Assembly: GCF_050908995.1 (NCBI RefSeq)
Contig: NC_135130.1
Location: 6,565,001-6,629,000 of the forward strand
Source: Andrena cerasifolii
Lineage: Eukaryota > Arthropoda > Insecta > Hymenoptera > Andrenidae
Reading direction: 5' to 3'
Length of the DNA: 64,000 bases
The translations under genes were made by a program, and so were the position numbers. This document shows positions 42,822 to 54,530 of the stretch, in pieces. Every line of letters begins with the position of its first letter. Position 1 is the stretch's first letter. Below the pieces are notes generated by a model that was not told the origin of the DNA, ran no database searches, and worked only from the letters and a program-made list of their open reading frames with translations.

Positions 42822-44018
42822 AAAAAAAAAAATTTAGCGGAAAATGGTAACGTGCCAATTTTAATACTATAGAATTCGATTTTTGGCAGTTACAGTGGTT
42901 TCTACGAAAACTCTTCAATTCGTAATAGGTATATCGTTTGTGGGGATAAAAATCTGAGATGAAAGGAATCAGAAAGGGATTGCTGGTTGCGTCGTAAATG
43001 GATCGCAGATGGGGATTGGATAAGAGAGGTTGCAATAATAATGACGACTTCGTTACATCACTAAATATGAATTTAATTGAGTGATGAATGGTTCAGCATT
43101 CTTCTTGTTACGGAAGGTCTTTAGTACAGTAAATTTGATTTAAGATTAGTCGCTAGATTATTCGAGATATATTTTGGATGATTTGGTGTAGCAGATTTAT
43201 GCTGCTAGAAGCTTGAACACGCGGGATTACTTTAAAATTCATGTAGCAGCGAAGAAGAATAATTAGTAATTATAAGTACATAATAACAACAGTGACTTTC
43301 TTCTTCCCCTTAATAAATGGTAAAACAGGGAGCATTTGATTAAATACTTGCAAAGTATTCGGGAAAGCGCGATGAATGGGCAGAAAGCATTGCAGCCAGA
43401 AGAGAAAGAATCACTGTAAAGATATTAATCTTCGACTCGCGGTAAGATCGCTCGTGTCGCCAGTGCGTTGCTCGTCCAGCTTCGCATCAGCTTGGCCACG
43501 GTCACGATACAGTTTCCAATTGCGAAAAAACCGCGCGTAGTTTACTTTCCTTTTAGCCGGACAGTTTGAAGTCGTCGCCTAACGCGGCAGCCGTGAAATC
43601 GGTTTTCGATTCCGAGCAAAGCCTCTGTCGATAGGAGTGTGGCACGATCCTGTCCGAGACGATCTCGTTTTATTCGTGGTTTACGTAACGATCTAACGGA
43701 ACGGCGCGTGGAACGCGCGGCTGCACTCGTCGCCCATCAAAATGGAAATGGTACCCTTGCCCAACCGACCGTGCTGTCGGACGAGACATTGACTTTCGAG
43801 TTTCACTTGGTAAACCGAGATTTATCGCCGGGTATATGATCGCTCGAGTCACCAGGCTGCGAGAGGCAACTGGACGCGACGACGTATTGGCGGACGTTCG
43901 TCGGTATCATTGCTATCCTTGAGGAACAGCATGCACGGTGTTTTTTTTTAGGATAGTTGAAGGATTATTCTCAAAGAAATACTGGGCACGGGGTTCTTGA
44001 GAATAATTCGTTAATATT
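42822..44018. other. Intergenic/intronic, no gene recognised
   Basis: Unremarkable apart from mixed GC content at 43440-43900. Confidence 0.5.
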
Positions 44019-44225
44019 GTGGGATCAGGAACCCTATAAGAGGGAATTTGGAACATAGAAACTTCGGAGGGGCGTTGGTGGAGTTGGTTAGGCGCCTGAC
44101 CAGTATCCCGCAGGTCGTGGGTTCGAATCCCACCGCTCCGAGATCCGTTTTTTCCGATTACCATAAATACGTAGGAGTTACAAAAAATATTTCTACAAAA
44201 TAATTACCACTATTCTCGAGTACTA
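44019..44225 (+). repeat. tRNA-derived SINE, copy 1
   Basis: A tRNA-like core (about 44071-44141) holds an A-box-like GGTGGAGTTGGTTAGGCGCC and a perfect B box GGTTCGAATCC (44120-44130). It is preceded by GGGATCAGGAACCCTATAAG and AGGGAATTTGGAACATAGA. It is followed by CATAAATACGTAGGAGTTAC. The same three blocks occur at 54320-54530. The anticodon arm does not fold properly, so it is not a working tRNA gene. Confidence 0.8.
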
Positions 44226-45414
44226 TACTGGACAATAATAAATATTGGTGTTGTTCCTTGACTACAATATCTGGTAGAGTATAAAATAGAGTTCTGCAAC
44301 AACCATCTCTCTCACATCTTCACTAATATTCTCAAGGAACATCAGGCCCAGAGAGTGGTGTTGTGTTCCTCCATCATTTCTAACAACACACCAAAAAAAA
44401 TACACAACAAATAAAAAGACACTGTACCACCTCCGATCTATCCAAAACATACCATATATAGAATAACTAAAAAAAGAGCCCACGAAATAATAATATGGCT
44501 TTCCAAAAAGCCTCATTCGTCACAAGAAAACAAACGCCTCCAGAGAGTGACGAGACCAAAATTAGTGTACCCCATCCGAATTAAATCACTAGGCTCGCGA
44601 TTTAGATAATCCTGCAGCATCGATGGCGGCGGGAAAGTACTCGACGGCGATCTCGGTGAAAGAGAAAGGCTCTGGGAAAGGATGTGTAGCAGAACGAGTG
44701 GCAGCCGTCGTCTCCTCGCCGATGCATCCCAGCATAGAGTGACCTTTCGTCGTTGCGAAACGCTTAACACTCGAAGTTAGAACTCGTATCGAACGACTGT
44801 GTGTTCCTCTCTATCGCTTATTTCTTGCGAAACGGGCAATTTCGCCCGGGTAATTACTTACTCTTGAATTCTCTCGATCTTCTTCTCCACAGTATAACGC
44901 TTCATTTACCGCGCGGATCACGGCCCACGTTCCCTGGAATTCGAATTCTAATCGCGCTCGTTAACGATGACTTAACGTAACGGCCACTCAACCGTTTCTT
45001 TAGCAGGGGATAAAAAAAAGTCGCTTCCTCGTGACCCTGATCGTGGAAAAAGTTTCTTGCCTGTCGAGCACTGTGCATGCCGTGAGTCAGGGCCTCGTGG
45101 AAGTCGATAATGGCTTATTATTACTATAAAGACTTCATTAAGCATTAAAATAAGAGTGTAACAGCATAAGGAAAATTATTATGATCGCAATGGTGAGGTA
45201 AACCGACGACTGCTATAAAACCTAACAGTACAAGGACGACACAAGGTAAATAAATGAAAAACAGGGGATACTGGGCAGGTGGAACAGTATGGCAGAGATT
45301 AGAAAGGAGTTGGGCACGAATTACGAAAACAATTGCAGATTTTCTGTGCTTAGAAGTCTGGTAGTGGACTCTGTGACGTAATTATTCGGGTAGAAGGGAG
45401 TTCTTTCGTAAGAG
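44226..45414. other. Intergenic/intronic, no gene recognised
   Basis: No coding frame or repeat boundary was recognised; the SINE may extend a little way in. Confidence 0.5.
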
Positions 45415-45679
45415 TGTTCCGAACCTTAGATAATGACCAAATTATATACGGATTACTAGCTGCTAATGGATTATACAACGCCAGAAAATGGGGTGCAAAG
45501 ATTAAAAACGTAATATCCTCAAGTTCTTTTTTAAAATTACGTGTTCTCTTTATACCATTATTATCAATAATAATAATTTCAAAATTTCACGTTTCCAGTA
45601 ATGGTATAAAAAGATGTTATTATAATCCACTAGCAGTTAATTAACTATATATAATTTTTATTATCTAAGGTTTCGAACA
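45415..45679. mobile_element. 265-bp terminal-inverted-repeat MITE
   Basis: Ends TGTTCCGAACCTTAGATAA and TTATCTAAGGTTTCGAACA, with pairing continuing through CTGCTAATGGATTATA and its inverse. No clear target duplication is seen. Confidence 0.75.
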
Positions 45680-46280
45680 GTACCAATATTTATTTGGTAC
45701 GCCAACACCCATGGCAAGCTACCACCATCTTCATCCTACGATTTTTATTATTCTCTTCTTCTCCCCCACTGTTTTGAGTTCTACTCCCTGTTTCCCATAT
45801 GCGGCGGATTAAAACATCTACTTTACAAAAGGCCTTGTCTCAGTCACGTGCATCAGTGTATTTATAGCAACGGTTACACCGTTATTAACCGCTCTGCTCG
45901 ATCCACGTACCCGTGGAGTAACTATTAACGAAATGTCAACTACTTTGATAATTAATTGCGCAATTCAGGGATTCCTGATGCTGGTGACTTTTATAGCAAT
46001 CGTCGATGACTCTGGATACCTGGTTACCGTCGGTAGCTACCGGTTATTGGAGGAATCCGAAGATGAATGGAGAAAGCGTTGCTTTCTCCGTTCAGCAATG
46101 GCGCGTTCGTAACCAGACATGTACAACGATTGTTCAATTTCCAATCAGCCTCGGTATTTATTGCATCTAGGGTTAGGTTTAATGATCTAAGCAGCACACA
46201 GCTACATTTCGCCCACCACACAGTGGTGGTTAAAAGAAAGCTTAAATCTTATATTTGTATACTGTTATTTTGCTACCAGT
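45680..46280. other. Intergenic/intronic, no gene recognised
   Basis: Nothing supported. Confidence 0.5.
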
Positions 46281-46385
46281 TTATTCTGGAAACCTCCAAT
46301 CTATCAGATACAAAGTTCCAGATACAGCTCTCCACAATTTCTACCGCTCACAGTTTAAACTTTAAACTTTCCCTTCACCACTAGT
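46281..46385. repeat. Unnamed dispersed repeat, copy C
   Basis: TTATTCTGGAAACCTCCAAT, CTATCAGATACAAAG and TCACAGTTTAAACTT place it with copies at 36951, 41868 and 56830. Confidence 0.6.
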
Positions 46386-47140
46386 CTGTACACCTGGTCA
46401 GTAAGGCGCAGTACTGGAAATAATTGCATCACTCCCAAATTTACGCAGTACTCACAATTTTCGTAGCAATATGCTTAACAAAATGAGCTTTGCGATAATA
46501 TTTTCCTACTAATATAGGTACCACAGTTTTCCCACAGCTTTCCTGTGCGCTCAAAAACCAGATCCGCAGGTACCAAAATTATCCTTCGATCTCCATCCAC
46601 TCTCAAGGCATGCATCGCCAGTAACGACTTCTTTAAACCTCATTAGAGGCTTTAATCTGAGAATTAGAAGCTTGGCCCGCGTTTTTCCACGACGCTTATT
46701 ACAGCGCAGTGCCCGTAATGCTCTGTCTAACGACCCAGGGGCTCGCTTGGAATGGATTTAAGATGTTCGCAGGCCGTTTACGCGAAGCGTGCCACTGAAC
46801 TCGATCAGTGTCTGTAAGGAGTGCGGTCGACTGAAACGGGCATGTTTTCAGATACGGGGAACGAGATCGGCGTCGAATAGGCGTCATCGGGCAGCAATTG
46901 CTGCCGCGATAACTGAGTCAACTTTCCACGGGATCGGGCAGGCGGCGGCTGTTCCGAAAAGCGGCTCTCGGACGTGGAACGACCTTGGTTCGATTCCGAC
47001 CCGCGTTACCTTCAGCACGCTCCCCTGGCCGCGCTAGCTTCGCTGCCTCTGTCTTTCATAATGGGTGAGTTACTCGCCCCGAGCGTTCACGGTAGTCTGA
47101 CTAATATCGGCCGATCGCTGAAATCCTGATAGGATACCGA
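46386..47140. other. Intergenic/intronic, no gene recognised
   Basis: Nothing supported; a B-box-like GGTTCGATTCC near 46986 lacks any tRNA fold. Confidence 0.5.
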
Positions 47141-47814
47141 TTAAACCTCGGATGCCGGATGCTGGGTCCATTTTGACCCATCTTATTCATGCACACCTCG
47201 GAATAAGTGTGGCTTGTAATCTAGTTCTGATTTAAAATTTTCATCTTCGAGAAGTAGTACTACGTACGTAATAGATAATAAGTAACACGTGTAGTTTCAT
47301 GGGCGTAGCCAACGTGGGGCAAGGGGTGGGCTCCTCCCGCTGGCACAAGGAAAAAATAATAAATTAGTCGTTCGTCTAAAATTAAATTAATTTATTATAA
47401 AATAAAAATAAATGAAAGTGTGAAGTAATTCCGCATTGTAAATCAATTAAATTGCGAAGTACTTCCGCATTATAAATAAATTAAATTGTGAAGTAATTCG
47501 GTATTATAAATAAACTAAATTGTCAAGTAATCCCTAACTACGTATATAAATTCAAAATTCTGTTTCACTATTTATTGCCCCTCTCTGAATGAAATCCTGG
47601 CTACGCCCTTGTATAGTTTCATATGGGTCAAAATAGACCCTCTGCTCGCCACCCGAGTGTTAAACGCCGAAACAATTACCTCTCTGCTGCTCAATGAAGA
47701 AGAACATCGTTTAAAACGGATAGAATACAGTAGGATAGTTGATACGGGTCCAAACTGACCCACGCGTCCACTTCCGCGTGATCGAACCGCCCGCCATCTG
47801 ACGGCGAGGGTTAA
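47141..47814. mobile_element. Cluster of TTAA-bounded GGGTC-palindrome elements
   Basis: TTAA at 47141, 47660 and 47811 each border a GC-rich end followed by GGGTC..TTTTGACCC-like palindromes (47166, 47626 inverted, 47752 inverted). An interior phrase GTTTTAAACGATGTTCTTCT (inverted here) matches the element at 38757. It is either one element of 674 bases or two abutting ones, and is interrupted by a separate insertion at 47301-47613. Confidence 0.65.
47301..47613. mobile_element. Nested element with GGGCGTAGCC ends and minisatellite
   Basis: Short inverted ends GGGCGTAGCCA and TGGCTACGCCC; flanks repeat TAGTTTCAT (47292-47300 and 47614-47622), a 9-base duplication that would suit a MULE-type element. 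The centre (47417-47535) is a degenerate tandem array of about 40-base units such as GTGAAGTAATTCCGCATT. Confidence 0.7.
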
Positions 47815-49642
47815 CGCCGCTCGAGAGGACCCCAGATTAGTCACTATATCCCTAGACGGTAACCTAACTTTTTTCGCAAACCGACGAATCCTGGCTGACG
47901 AATGAGTGGGCATACTAATCGAACCACCTGGAAGCCAGAAGGCGAACAGATTCCTTTCAAGCTCCGTCGAAGCTTGGAATAAGTGGGTCAGAGTTTTCAA
48001 CAAGCGGATAAGTGTCATGCAGATCTTATCGAATATTCGATTGTTGCTGGTGGCGCGTGGGCGTATATAACGAGCTGCCGCAGAAGTCAAGCGCGACCGA
48101 ATGTTAATCCGAACAATCGACGCACGTGTGTTGATGTGTGTTTATCGGTGCTGCCACATATTTGGTACAGTCACCACCGTCGACGCAAGATCGACTCTGT
48201 AAGGTCACTTTTCCCACTGTGCGTCACCGTGTGCACGGTCTATGCTCTTGCAACTGTGCATACGGGTAGAAGTGTCGAGGGTTTGAGGTTAGTAAGGTGA
48301 AGGGAATGAAACTTGTGACTTTGAGCTGTTGCCTGATATCGTTTCAATTATAAGAATTAAAATTTATTATTCCTCTCTTCTCTGTGACTATGGGAATAAT
48401 TGTTGGAAGAAATGGAACATTGTCTAGGAATATTCTTGTGGATATATTTCTTAAGCTTGTCGATTTTCATAGAACTTCTGCAGGGGATCCGAAGAGTATC
48501 GGGGAAGCAGGTAGCATGTAATAATAGAATCCCAAGAACACACATTCTCCTCTCGAAACCATGTGCTTCCCTACCGTTACGCATCCCAATTGCACGGAGC
48601 ACGACGCTTGAGTCATCGATTAATGACAGCGGATATCGTCTGGCAGCGTCAATCACGCTGCCGCGATAATGTCATAGAATTAATCGATTCTCTCTGGCAA
48701 GCTTTGCAAAACCGTCCAATTTTTTCCTTCCTGCGAACCCTTCAATCCGCGACGTGTGATAGTTGCGATCGAGAACGAGGAGTCGACGTCCGTTAACCAT
48801 GTCGAAACGCTGCGATCTCTTGATAATTATAGTAGAACTTCGCGTTTATGCCTCGACGCGGTGGGGATCGAGATGCTCGGATGAAAACGGCAGATCTTTA
48901 GAATCTGCTCTATCTTCCACTGAGAAAGAACGGCAGCGGGTTCCGTGAGCAACGTTTCGTAAGAAAACGATTGTTGCTGTGCGGAGAAATCAAACGTTTA
49001 AGGTTCTATAGAGTCTAACAGGTCTATGCCCATCGTTAAATAAAATTAAAGGAGTCGTTTCTGGAAAACTGAAAGATCCGACGCGCCCCCAAACGAGAAT
49101 AGAGGGAACTGTACCCAACGTTTTAGTTAAGATTATTCAGAAAGTAGTATCTATCCGCGGCAAACTCGAACGTCAGGTGGTTCCACAATCAAAAATACGT
49201 CTAAAATGTGCAGTACACTTTTTTCATACGAGGCCTTGTTTTCGAGAAAATGGACGTTGAAGATGCAGCGCCTGATCACTTTCAAATTCTTCTATTCAGC
49301 GGAGGGTTGTACGGAAATTTGTTATCGAAGTGTTATTCAATTTTATTTCAAATAATTGTTCAGGTTGCTGAGGGATTCAATTAACAAGTAGACTATGGAT
49401 ACGTAGTAGCGTTGCAAATGCTTCCGTGCGACTCGGTAGCCACATAAATCGTGAAACAGCGGTACCTTGGTATAAGTGTCGGTACGTTTAGCGGTTTTAC
49501 AAGCGTCGTTACAGCAAAAATAGACGTTAACGCCGAATTTGCATATTATCTCGGGCCGAGCGTCCGTATAAATAATAAGTAAGTCACGAAACCGAGTTAC
49601 GAAGTTGCTCGGCGCGGCTGCACCGTGATTCACGTCGTTATA
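47815..49642. other. Intergenic/intronic, no gene recognised
   Basis: Several short frames, none with a family motif. Confidence 0.5.
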
Positions 49643-51320
49643 CAGTGAGGGACTAAAGTTTAAATACACTAAAGTGTAAATACACAAACATCACGTAAAA
49701 TGAAAGTAAAGCATTTGAACACAAATGGAAGTACGCAGTTTATTTAGAGTTGAATAATAAACAGTAACGAAAACGAAAACAATTTATTTTGTCGCATAGA
49801 TAACAGCAAATTCGCCAGAAATGAAAAAATACGCTGGACAAAAGTTTAAATACAATACAAAAGGTATTTGTGTTGCAACTGTTTGTGGGGTATTTCCGAA
49901 CAAAGTATCGTTCTATTTGCTGACTCGCGCATTTACGCAGTTTTAGTCAGTCTTAATCCTGATTTCATCAGTGTCTGTCGACTTAAAAACAAAATAATGG
50001 GTAAAGGAAAGCAAATAGAGTCTAGTGTAAAAAATTTAATAATTAAACATTTTGAAGAAGGCAAATCCTACCGAAATATAGGCAAAGTTTTGAATTTGTC
50101 ATATGCAAGTGTGCAAAATATTATAAGAAAATATAAAACTTACAAAACAGTGGAAAATAGGCCCAGAACTGGACGACCCAAGAAACTTTCGCGCCGAGAT
50201 ATTAGTCTTATCTTAAGAGAAGTGGAGAAAAATCCGAAAATAAGTGCGCCAAAGTTAGCCGGTAGTATTGCTGCAGTATCAGGCAAACATGTTCACCCGA
50301 AAACTGTACAAAGAGCTTTACGGGATAAGGGCTATCGAAGCAGAGTTCCACGAAAGAAACCTCTTATTTCCGACAAAAATCGGCGGCTTCGTCTAGATTT
50401 TGCAAAGAAGTACAAAGATATGGATGAGGACTTTTGGAGAAGAGTCCTATTTACAGATGAATCGAAATTTAATATTTTTGGCAGCGATGGTCGCGCAAAA
50501 ATTTGGCGTAAGCCCGGCCGAGCACTTCAACCAAAAAATTTAATATCGACCGTTAAGCATGGTGGCGGTAGTGTGATGGTTTGGGGAGCGATTGCAGCAG
50601 CTGGAGTAGGACATTTAGCTTTTATCGATGGTATAATCATCACCTTTGATGATTATACCATCGATAAAAGCCACCTTTATAAAAGTATATTGGAGAAACA
50701 TTTGCAGCCTTCTGTGGATAGCTTGGGTATGGGAAGAGATTGGATATTCCAACAAGACAACGATCCCAAGCATACCGCTCGTTTGGTGCAGGAGTGGTTA
50801 CTGTATTATGCTCCACGTCAGCTCTATAGTCCTCCCCAATCACCGGACTTAAACCCAATAGAGCACGTTTGGGAATTATTGGCTCGAAAACTTGATTATA
50901 CAACTGTAAAAAGCAAAGAATCCCTTAAAGAAGCTTTAACAAAGGCCTGGTCGGAAATCACGATATCCGAAACAGAAAATTTAGTTCTATCTATGCCACG
51001 TCGTCTAAGGGCAGTCATTGAAGCTCGGGGCGGACCAACCAAATATTAATTTAAGTTTACATTTTGCAATTTAATTAAAATTAGTCAAAAGAGATATATC
51101 ATTTGTATTGTATTTAAACTTTTGTCCAGCGTATTTTTTCATTTCTGGCGAATTTGCTGTTATCTATGCGACAAAATAAATTGTTTTCGTTTTCGTTACT
51201 GTTTATTATTCAACTCTAAATAAACTGCGTACTTCCATTTGTGTTCAAATGCTTTACTTTCATTTTACGTGGTGTTTGTGTATTTACACTTTAGTGTATT
51301 TAAACTTTAGTCCCTCACTG
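49643..51320 (+). mobile_element. Intact Tc1-type transposon
   Basis: TA flanks at 49641-49642 and 51321-51322 border terminal inverted repeats of about 217 bases that differ at only one position seen by eye (ACATCACG versus ACACCACG). Each repeat holds an outer and an inner direct repeat (GGACTAAAGTTTAAATACA and GGACAAAAGTTTAAATACA), the IR/DR layout known from Sleeping Beauty-like and related Tc1 elements. The element is 1678 bases with one open transposase gene. Near-identity of the repeats points to a recent insertion. Confidence 0.96.
49997..51049 (+). CDS. Tc1-family DD34E transposase
   Basis: The frame is open for 350 residues from ATG at 49997, which was chosen because MGKGKQIESSVKNLII starts the DNA-binding domain; the same frame is also open upstream to 49868. 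A paired-like helix-turn-helix (about 5-60), a GRPKKLSRRD hook and a second helix-turn-helix (to about 115) precede the catalytic domain. Catalytic Asp are in LFTDESKFN and QQDNDPKHTA, and Glu in SPDLNPIEHVW, with 34 residues between the last two. HGGGSVMVWG is intact. A perfect 24-base palindrome at 50618-50671 encodes IDGIIITFDDYTIDK, a segment about nine residues longer than usual at this point of Tc1 proteins. It may or may not spoil activity. Confidence 0.96.
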   Translation: MGKGKQIESSVKNLIIKHFEEGKSYRNIGKVLNLSYASVQNIIRKYKTYKTVENRPRTGRPKKLSRRDISLILREVEKNPKISAPKLAGSIAAVSGKHVHPKTVQRALRDKGYRSRVPRKKPLISDKNRRLRLDFAKKYKDMDEDFWRRVLFTDESKFNIFGSDGRAKIWRKPGRALQPKNLISTVKHGGGSVMVWGAIAAAGVGHLAFIDGIIITFDDYTIDKSHLYKSILEKHLQPSVDSLGMGRDWIFQQDNDPKHTARLVQEWLLYYAPRQLYSPPQSPDLNPIEHVWELLARKLDYTTVKSKESLKEALTKAWSEITISETENLVLSMPRRLRAVIEARGGPTKY

Positions 51321-51322
51321 TA

Positions 51323-54319
51323 GCTTCCAGAGTTACCGCTCTGGCGAATTTATAGCGTAAGTACGGCGCGTACTTGAGAGCCCTGGATAGTGGTAAGTAT
51401 CCCCACCATTTCTTGGAATCCTTCGGTCGAGAGTGAGAGAACCGCAGAACGAGCGCGAGGGAACGAAAGAATCGACTATCTTCGTGTCAACTGTTTCGTT
51501 CCCTCTCGCGGCATCGGCTGCACGGAATAGTGTCCGTAACGCGTCGTAGGCCCGCCGCCAGCCCCGTCCGTCGGGTTTAATACGAGTGTTTACTGTATGT
51601 AGAAATTACAGATATGGAAATTAGAAATATAGAAATTAGAAATATAAAAATCAGAAATATAGAAATTGAACATCTGCAAATTAGAGATATAAAAATTAGA
51701 GATGGAATATATGTAGAATATAGAAATTACTAATCGTTGAAATAAAGAGTCTGTTCCATTTCTAAATATCGCGAATTCATTGTGTTTTTTTTTTTATTAT
51801 TTTTAATGGGGAATTACATTTAGCTGCGCAGGGATATATGGCAACAATTTCAAGGATCTCTATTCGCTCTCTGCTGGACAGTATTCTGGCTTAACGATCT
51901 TAAATGCCTCGGTACTAGGGTCTTAAATAGGGTGCTACAATTATCTTGTTAGGTCTGTTGTTGTCTCGGGTGACGCAAAGGTGTCGGGCAATCTGGCTGG
52001 TCTGATTAAGCGTGGTCGAGGTCGAAAATCAACGTCCATGTTCTGCGAATCGTGTCTGTCCAGTATCTCTGAAATAATCTTGGAAAACAGATGCTTGTAA
52101 GCTTCTAAAACTTCTATCAATATTTAGTAAGAACCGCTTTCCAAAAACCAACTTGTACATTCATAACATAACCTGCAATCTTCCAATGGCAAAAGAAACC
52201 TTTGGATACACTCATCCAACTTTACTATTGTTGTATTTACTTAATCCCGACTTCAATACGTCACGCTACACTTTTCCAGCACACGACACAAGTGTAAACT
52301 TTGAGGGCTTGTATTTTTTAAACAATTTCGAAACTAGGAAAATGATGACTTAAACCCCGCCTAATTTCACACTGACAGCAATATATTTCAATCTCATCAA
52401 AATCCCTGACGTCGAAGTACGAAAGCGATCCAGTTGACGTGGAATAACTCGTATGCTCCTTAAGGCCATTGCGCAAGCGCACCATCCTCCCCTCAGCTGC
52501 CAGTTCTTACCCATAGCTTCGCTTCCTTTTCTGCTGCGGGCACCCATGAACCGTGATCGAAGATGCGTTCCAACATGAGCGCTGCACGCCGAGACGTGCA
52601 GTCGATTAGAAATTGGTTCACTTTCGTTTCCAGCCGTGCCTCGACTCGTCCCATTCGATTCAGAGCGTGCAACGTTACCGACTTTCCCAACTCTGGCGGC
52701 CAGGCCGCCGTTTTCGGTGAACGTCTGCGACGTTGCAACCGCCAGGTGTGCGGATAATCGTGACACAGAGCACTCTGTATGTTCATGCGCGACTCACGCG
52801 AGAACATCGTGCATACTCAGTGGCGGATCAACCCTTTCCATTGGCTACTTGCAAAGGAACGTTCTTCGAGGCGATTGCTGCAGCAATTTCGTCATTACTG
52901 GGGATATTTCTTGGGAAGAAATATAGACTCTTTTAGACACAATAATGGTTCTAAAGTAGGTAGGCTTGTAGGAATTGGGAAACAAAGGGACGGGCCTGTT
53001 TTAGGTTAGGAAATATGACGGACCGGTTCACGTGTTTCTGTGTGGGATTCGTGGATGTAGAGGAATTTAATAGAAAGGTGTATAGATTGTTGTGTAATTG
53101 GAGAGGATTAGAAAGAGGTTCTTCGTTAAAAAATATGTAGACAATTTGGAATAACAAGGAATGTGAAGTATGAGGATATCAGTTTGCACGTCACCGCGCG
53201 ATGGAACCTTTAAAGAAAGCCGTCGTCGGTGGAAAGTTTGCAAAAATTTACGGTTCAGAAGGCAAACTCTGCATACGGTTTTCATTAACCTACTTGATGC
53301 CAGTAGACCTCAATTGAGATCCGAGTGCGTCGATCCGGTAGACCTCGATCGAGCCTTTTACCTTGCCATCGCGCGCATTGATGAACAAAAATGTCTAATC
53401 ATTTATTCATTTAGTAATTAAAATTCGATTAGTGTTTTTCGACGAGCATTTTTTTCCTTTGACTTCGTTTCATTCTGAATTTAGAGAGCTGGAATTTAAC
53501 AGGGACTCGCATATGAATACAAAATGGTATTAATAATAAAATGACTCACTAATAACAAATTCCTTGCTCGAAATTAGAATTAAACCCAGAAACAGGTGGA
53601 ATTTTTCAATTTCTATTTATGTGCGCTGAGAAACAACATACTTCGAGGACGTTCGCGATATCTCGATACAAGAAACTGATTTTCACGTTCGACTATCGAT
53701 GACAGCCTCGGATAAGAATTTCCTCGCTATTTTCGCAACCGACGAGCATTTCTAAATCGTTTCGAGTTACCAGCAGATTCGAGATAAAGCTGTCGACTGC
53801 TCACGGTGCTTGTGCTTCCGAATTGAAAGTCAGAAGCTCGCATTATTTTTCTAAATTCAAGATGGAGAGAGGGAGCAGTCTTAGAGTTCGTTGTTTCTGT
53901 TTTTCTTTTTAATTTCATCATCGGTCTCCAGCGTTGAAGTCTAGAAGCGTGTGTTAGGGCTCGGCGAAGCCACGAAATATTAATTGGAGGCCCTCGATCG
54001 CAATTTCCACCTCCAGCCGAGACTTTCGCTTATTACGTTATCTGCTCTCGTTTCACGTCGCTGTATTTAGCTTTTCAGAATCGCGTGATTCGAATTAATT
54101 GAACTTCCGCAGTTATTTAGCGCGCTCCACGTAATTGCGCCTCGGCGAGGATTCTCTTCGCTTAGAAACGCTGCGTCTTAACACACAGAACACTTATCGA
54201 CGTAGTGTGCGTTTAATCTGTGCCTCATACTTGCGAAAATCGTGTCGAGACGAGAATCCAGTTACATATTAAGCGTAGGGGACCTTAATTCCATTAACGC
54301 CGTTTACGTTAACATTACT
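51323..54319. other. Intergenic/intronic with AT tandem tract
   Basis: At 51597-51735 a degenerate array of AGAAATATAGAAATT-like units of about 15 bases is visible. A few frames between 52350 and 53000 overlap on both strands without family motifs. No gene is supported. Confidence 0.5.
51597..51735. repeat. Degenerate GAAATATA tandem tract
   Basis: Units such as GAAATTAGAAATATA recur with a period near 15 bases. Confidence 0.7.
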
Positions 54320-54530
54320 GTGGTATCATACCTACCATAAGAGGGAGCTTGGAACGCAGAGACCACGGAGAATCGACATCGGTGGAGTTGGTTAAGCGGC
54401 TGACCAGTATGCAGAGGATCCCGCGGATCGTGGGTTCGAGTCCCATCGCCGGAGGTTCGTTTTTTTCCGACTCCCATAAATACGTAGGAATTACAAAATC
54501 TATTCCTACATTACCGATCACCTTAGTCGA
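54320..54530 (+). repeat. tRNA-derived SINE, copy 2
   Basis: GTGGTATCATACCTACCATA, GAGGGAGCTTGGAACGCAGA, an A-box-like GGTGGAGTTGGTTAAGCGGC, the B box GGTTCGAGTCC (54433-54443) and CATAAATACGTAGGAATTAC line up with copy 1 at 44019-44225. This copy has about 8 extra bases between the boxes. Confidence 0.8.

Noticed and set aside
44071..44141. Functional tRNA gene
   Set aside because: The B box is perfect but the anticodon arm does not fold, and the core is embedded in repeat sequence shared with 54320-54530.
46980..47005. B-box-like GGTTCGATTCC as a tRNA gene
   Set aside because: No A box and no acceptor stem nearby.
52493..52807. Minus-strand frame considered as a transposase remnant
   Set aside because: No DDE or helix-turn-helix pattern could be seen, and equally long frames exist on the other strand.
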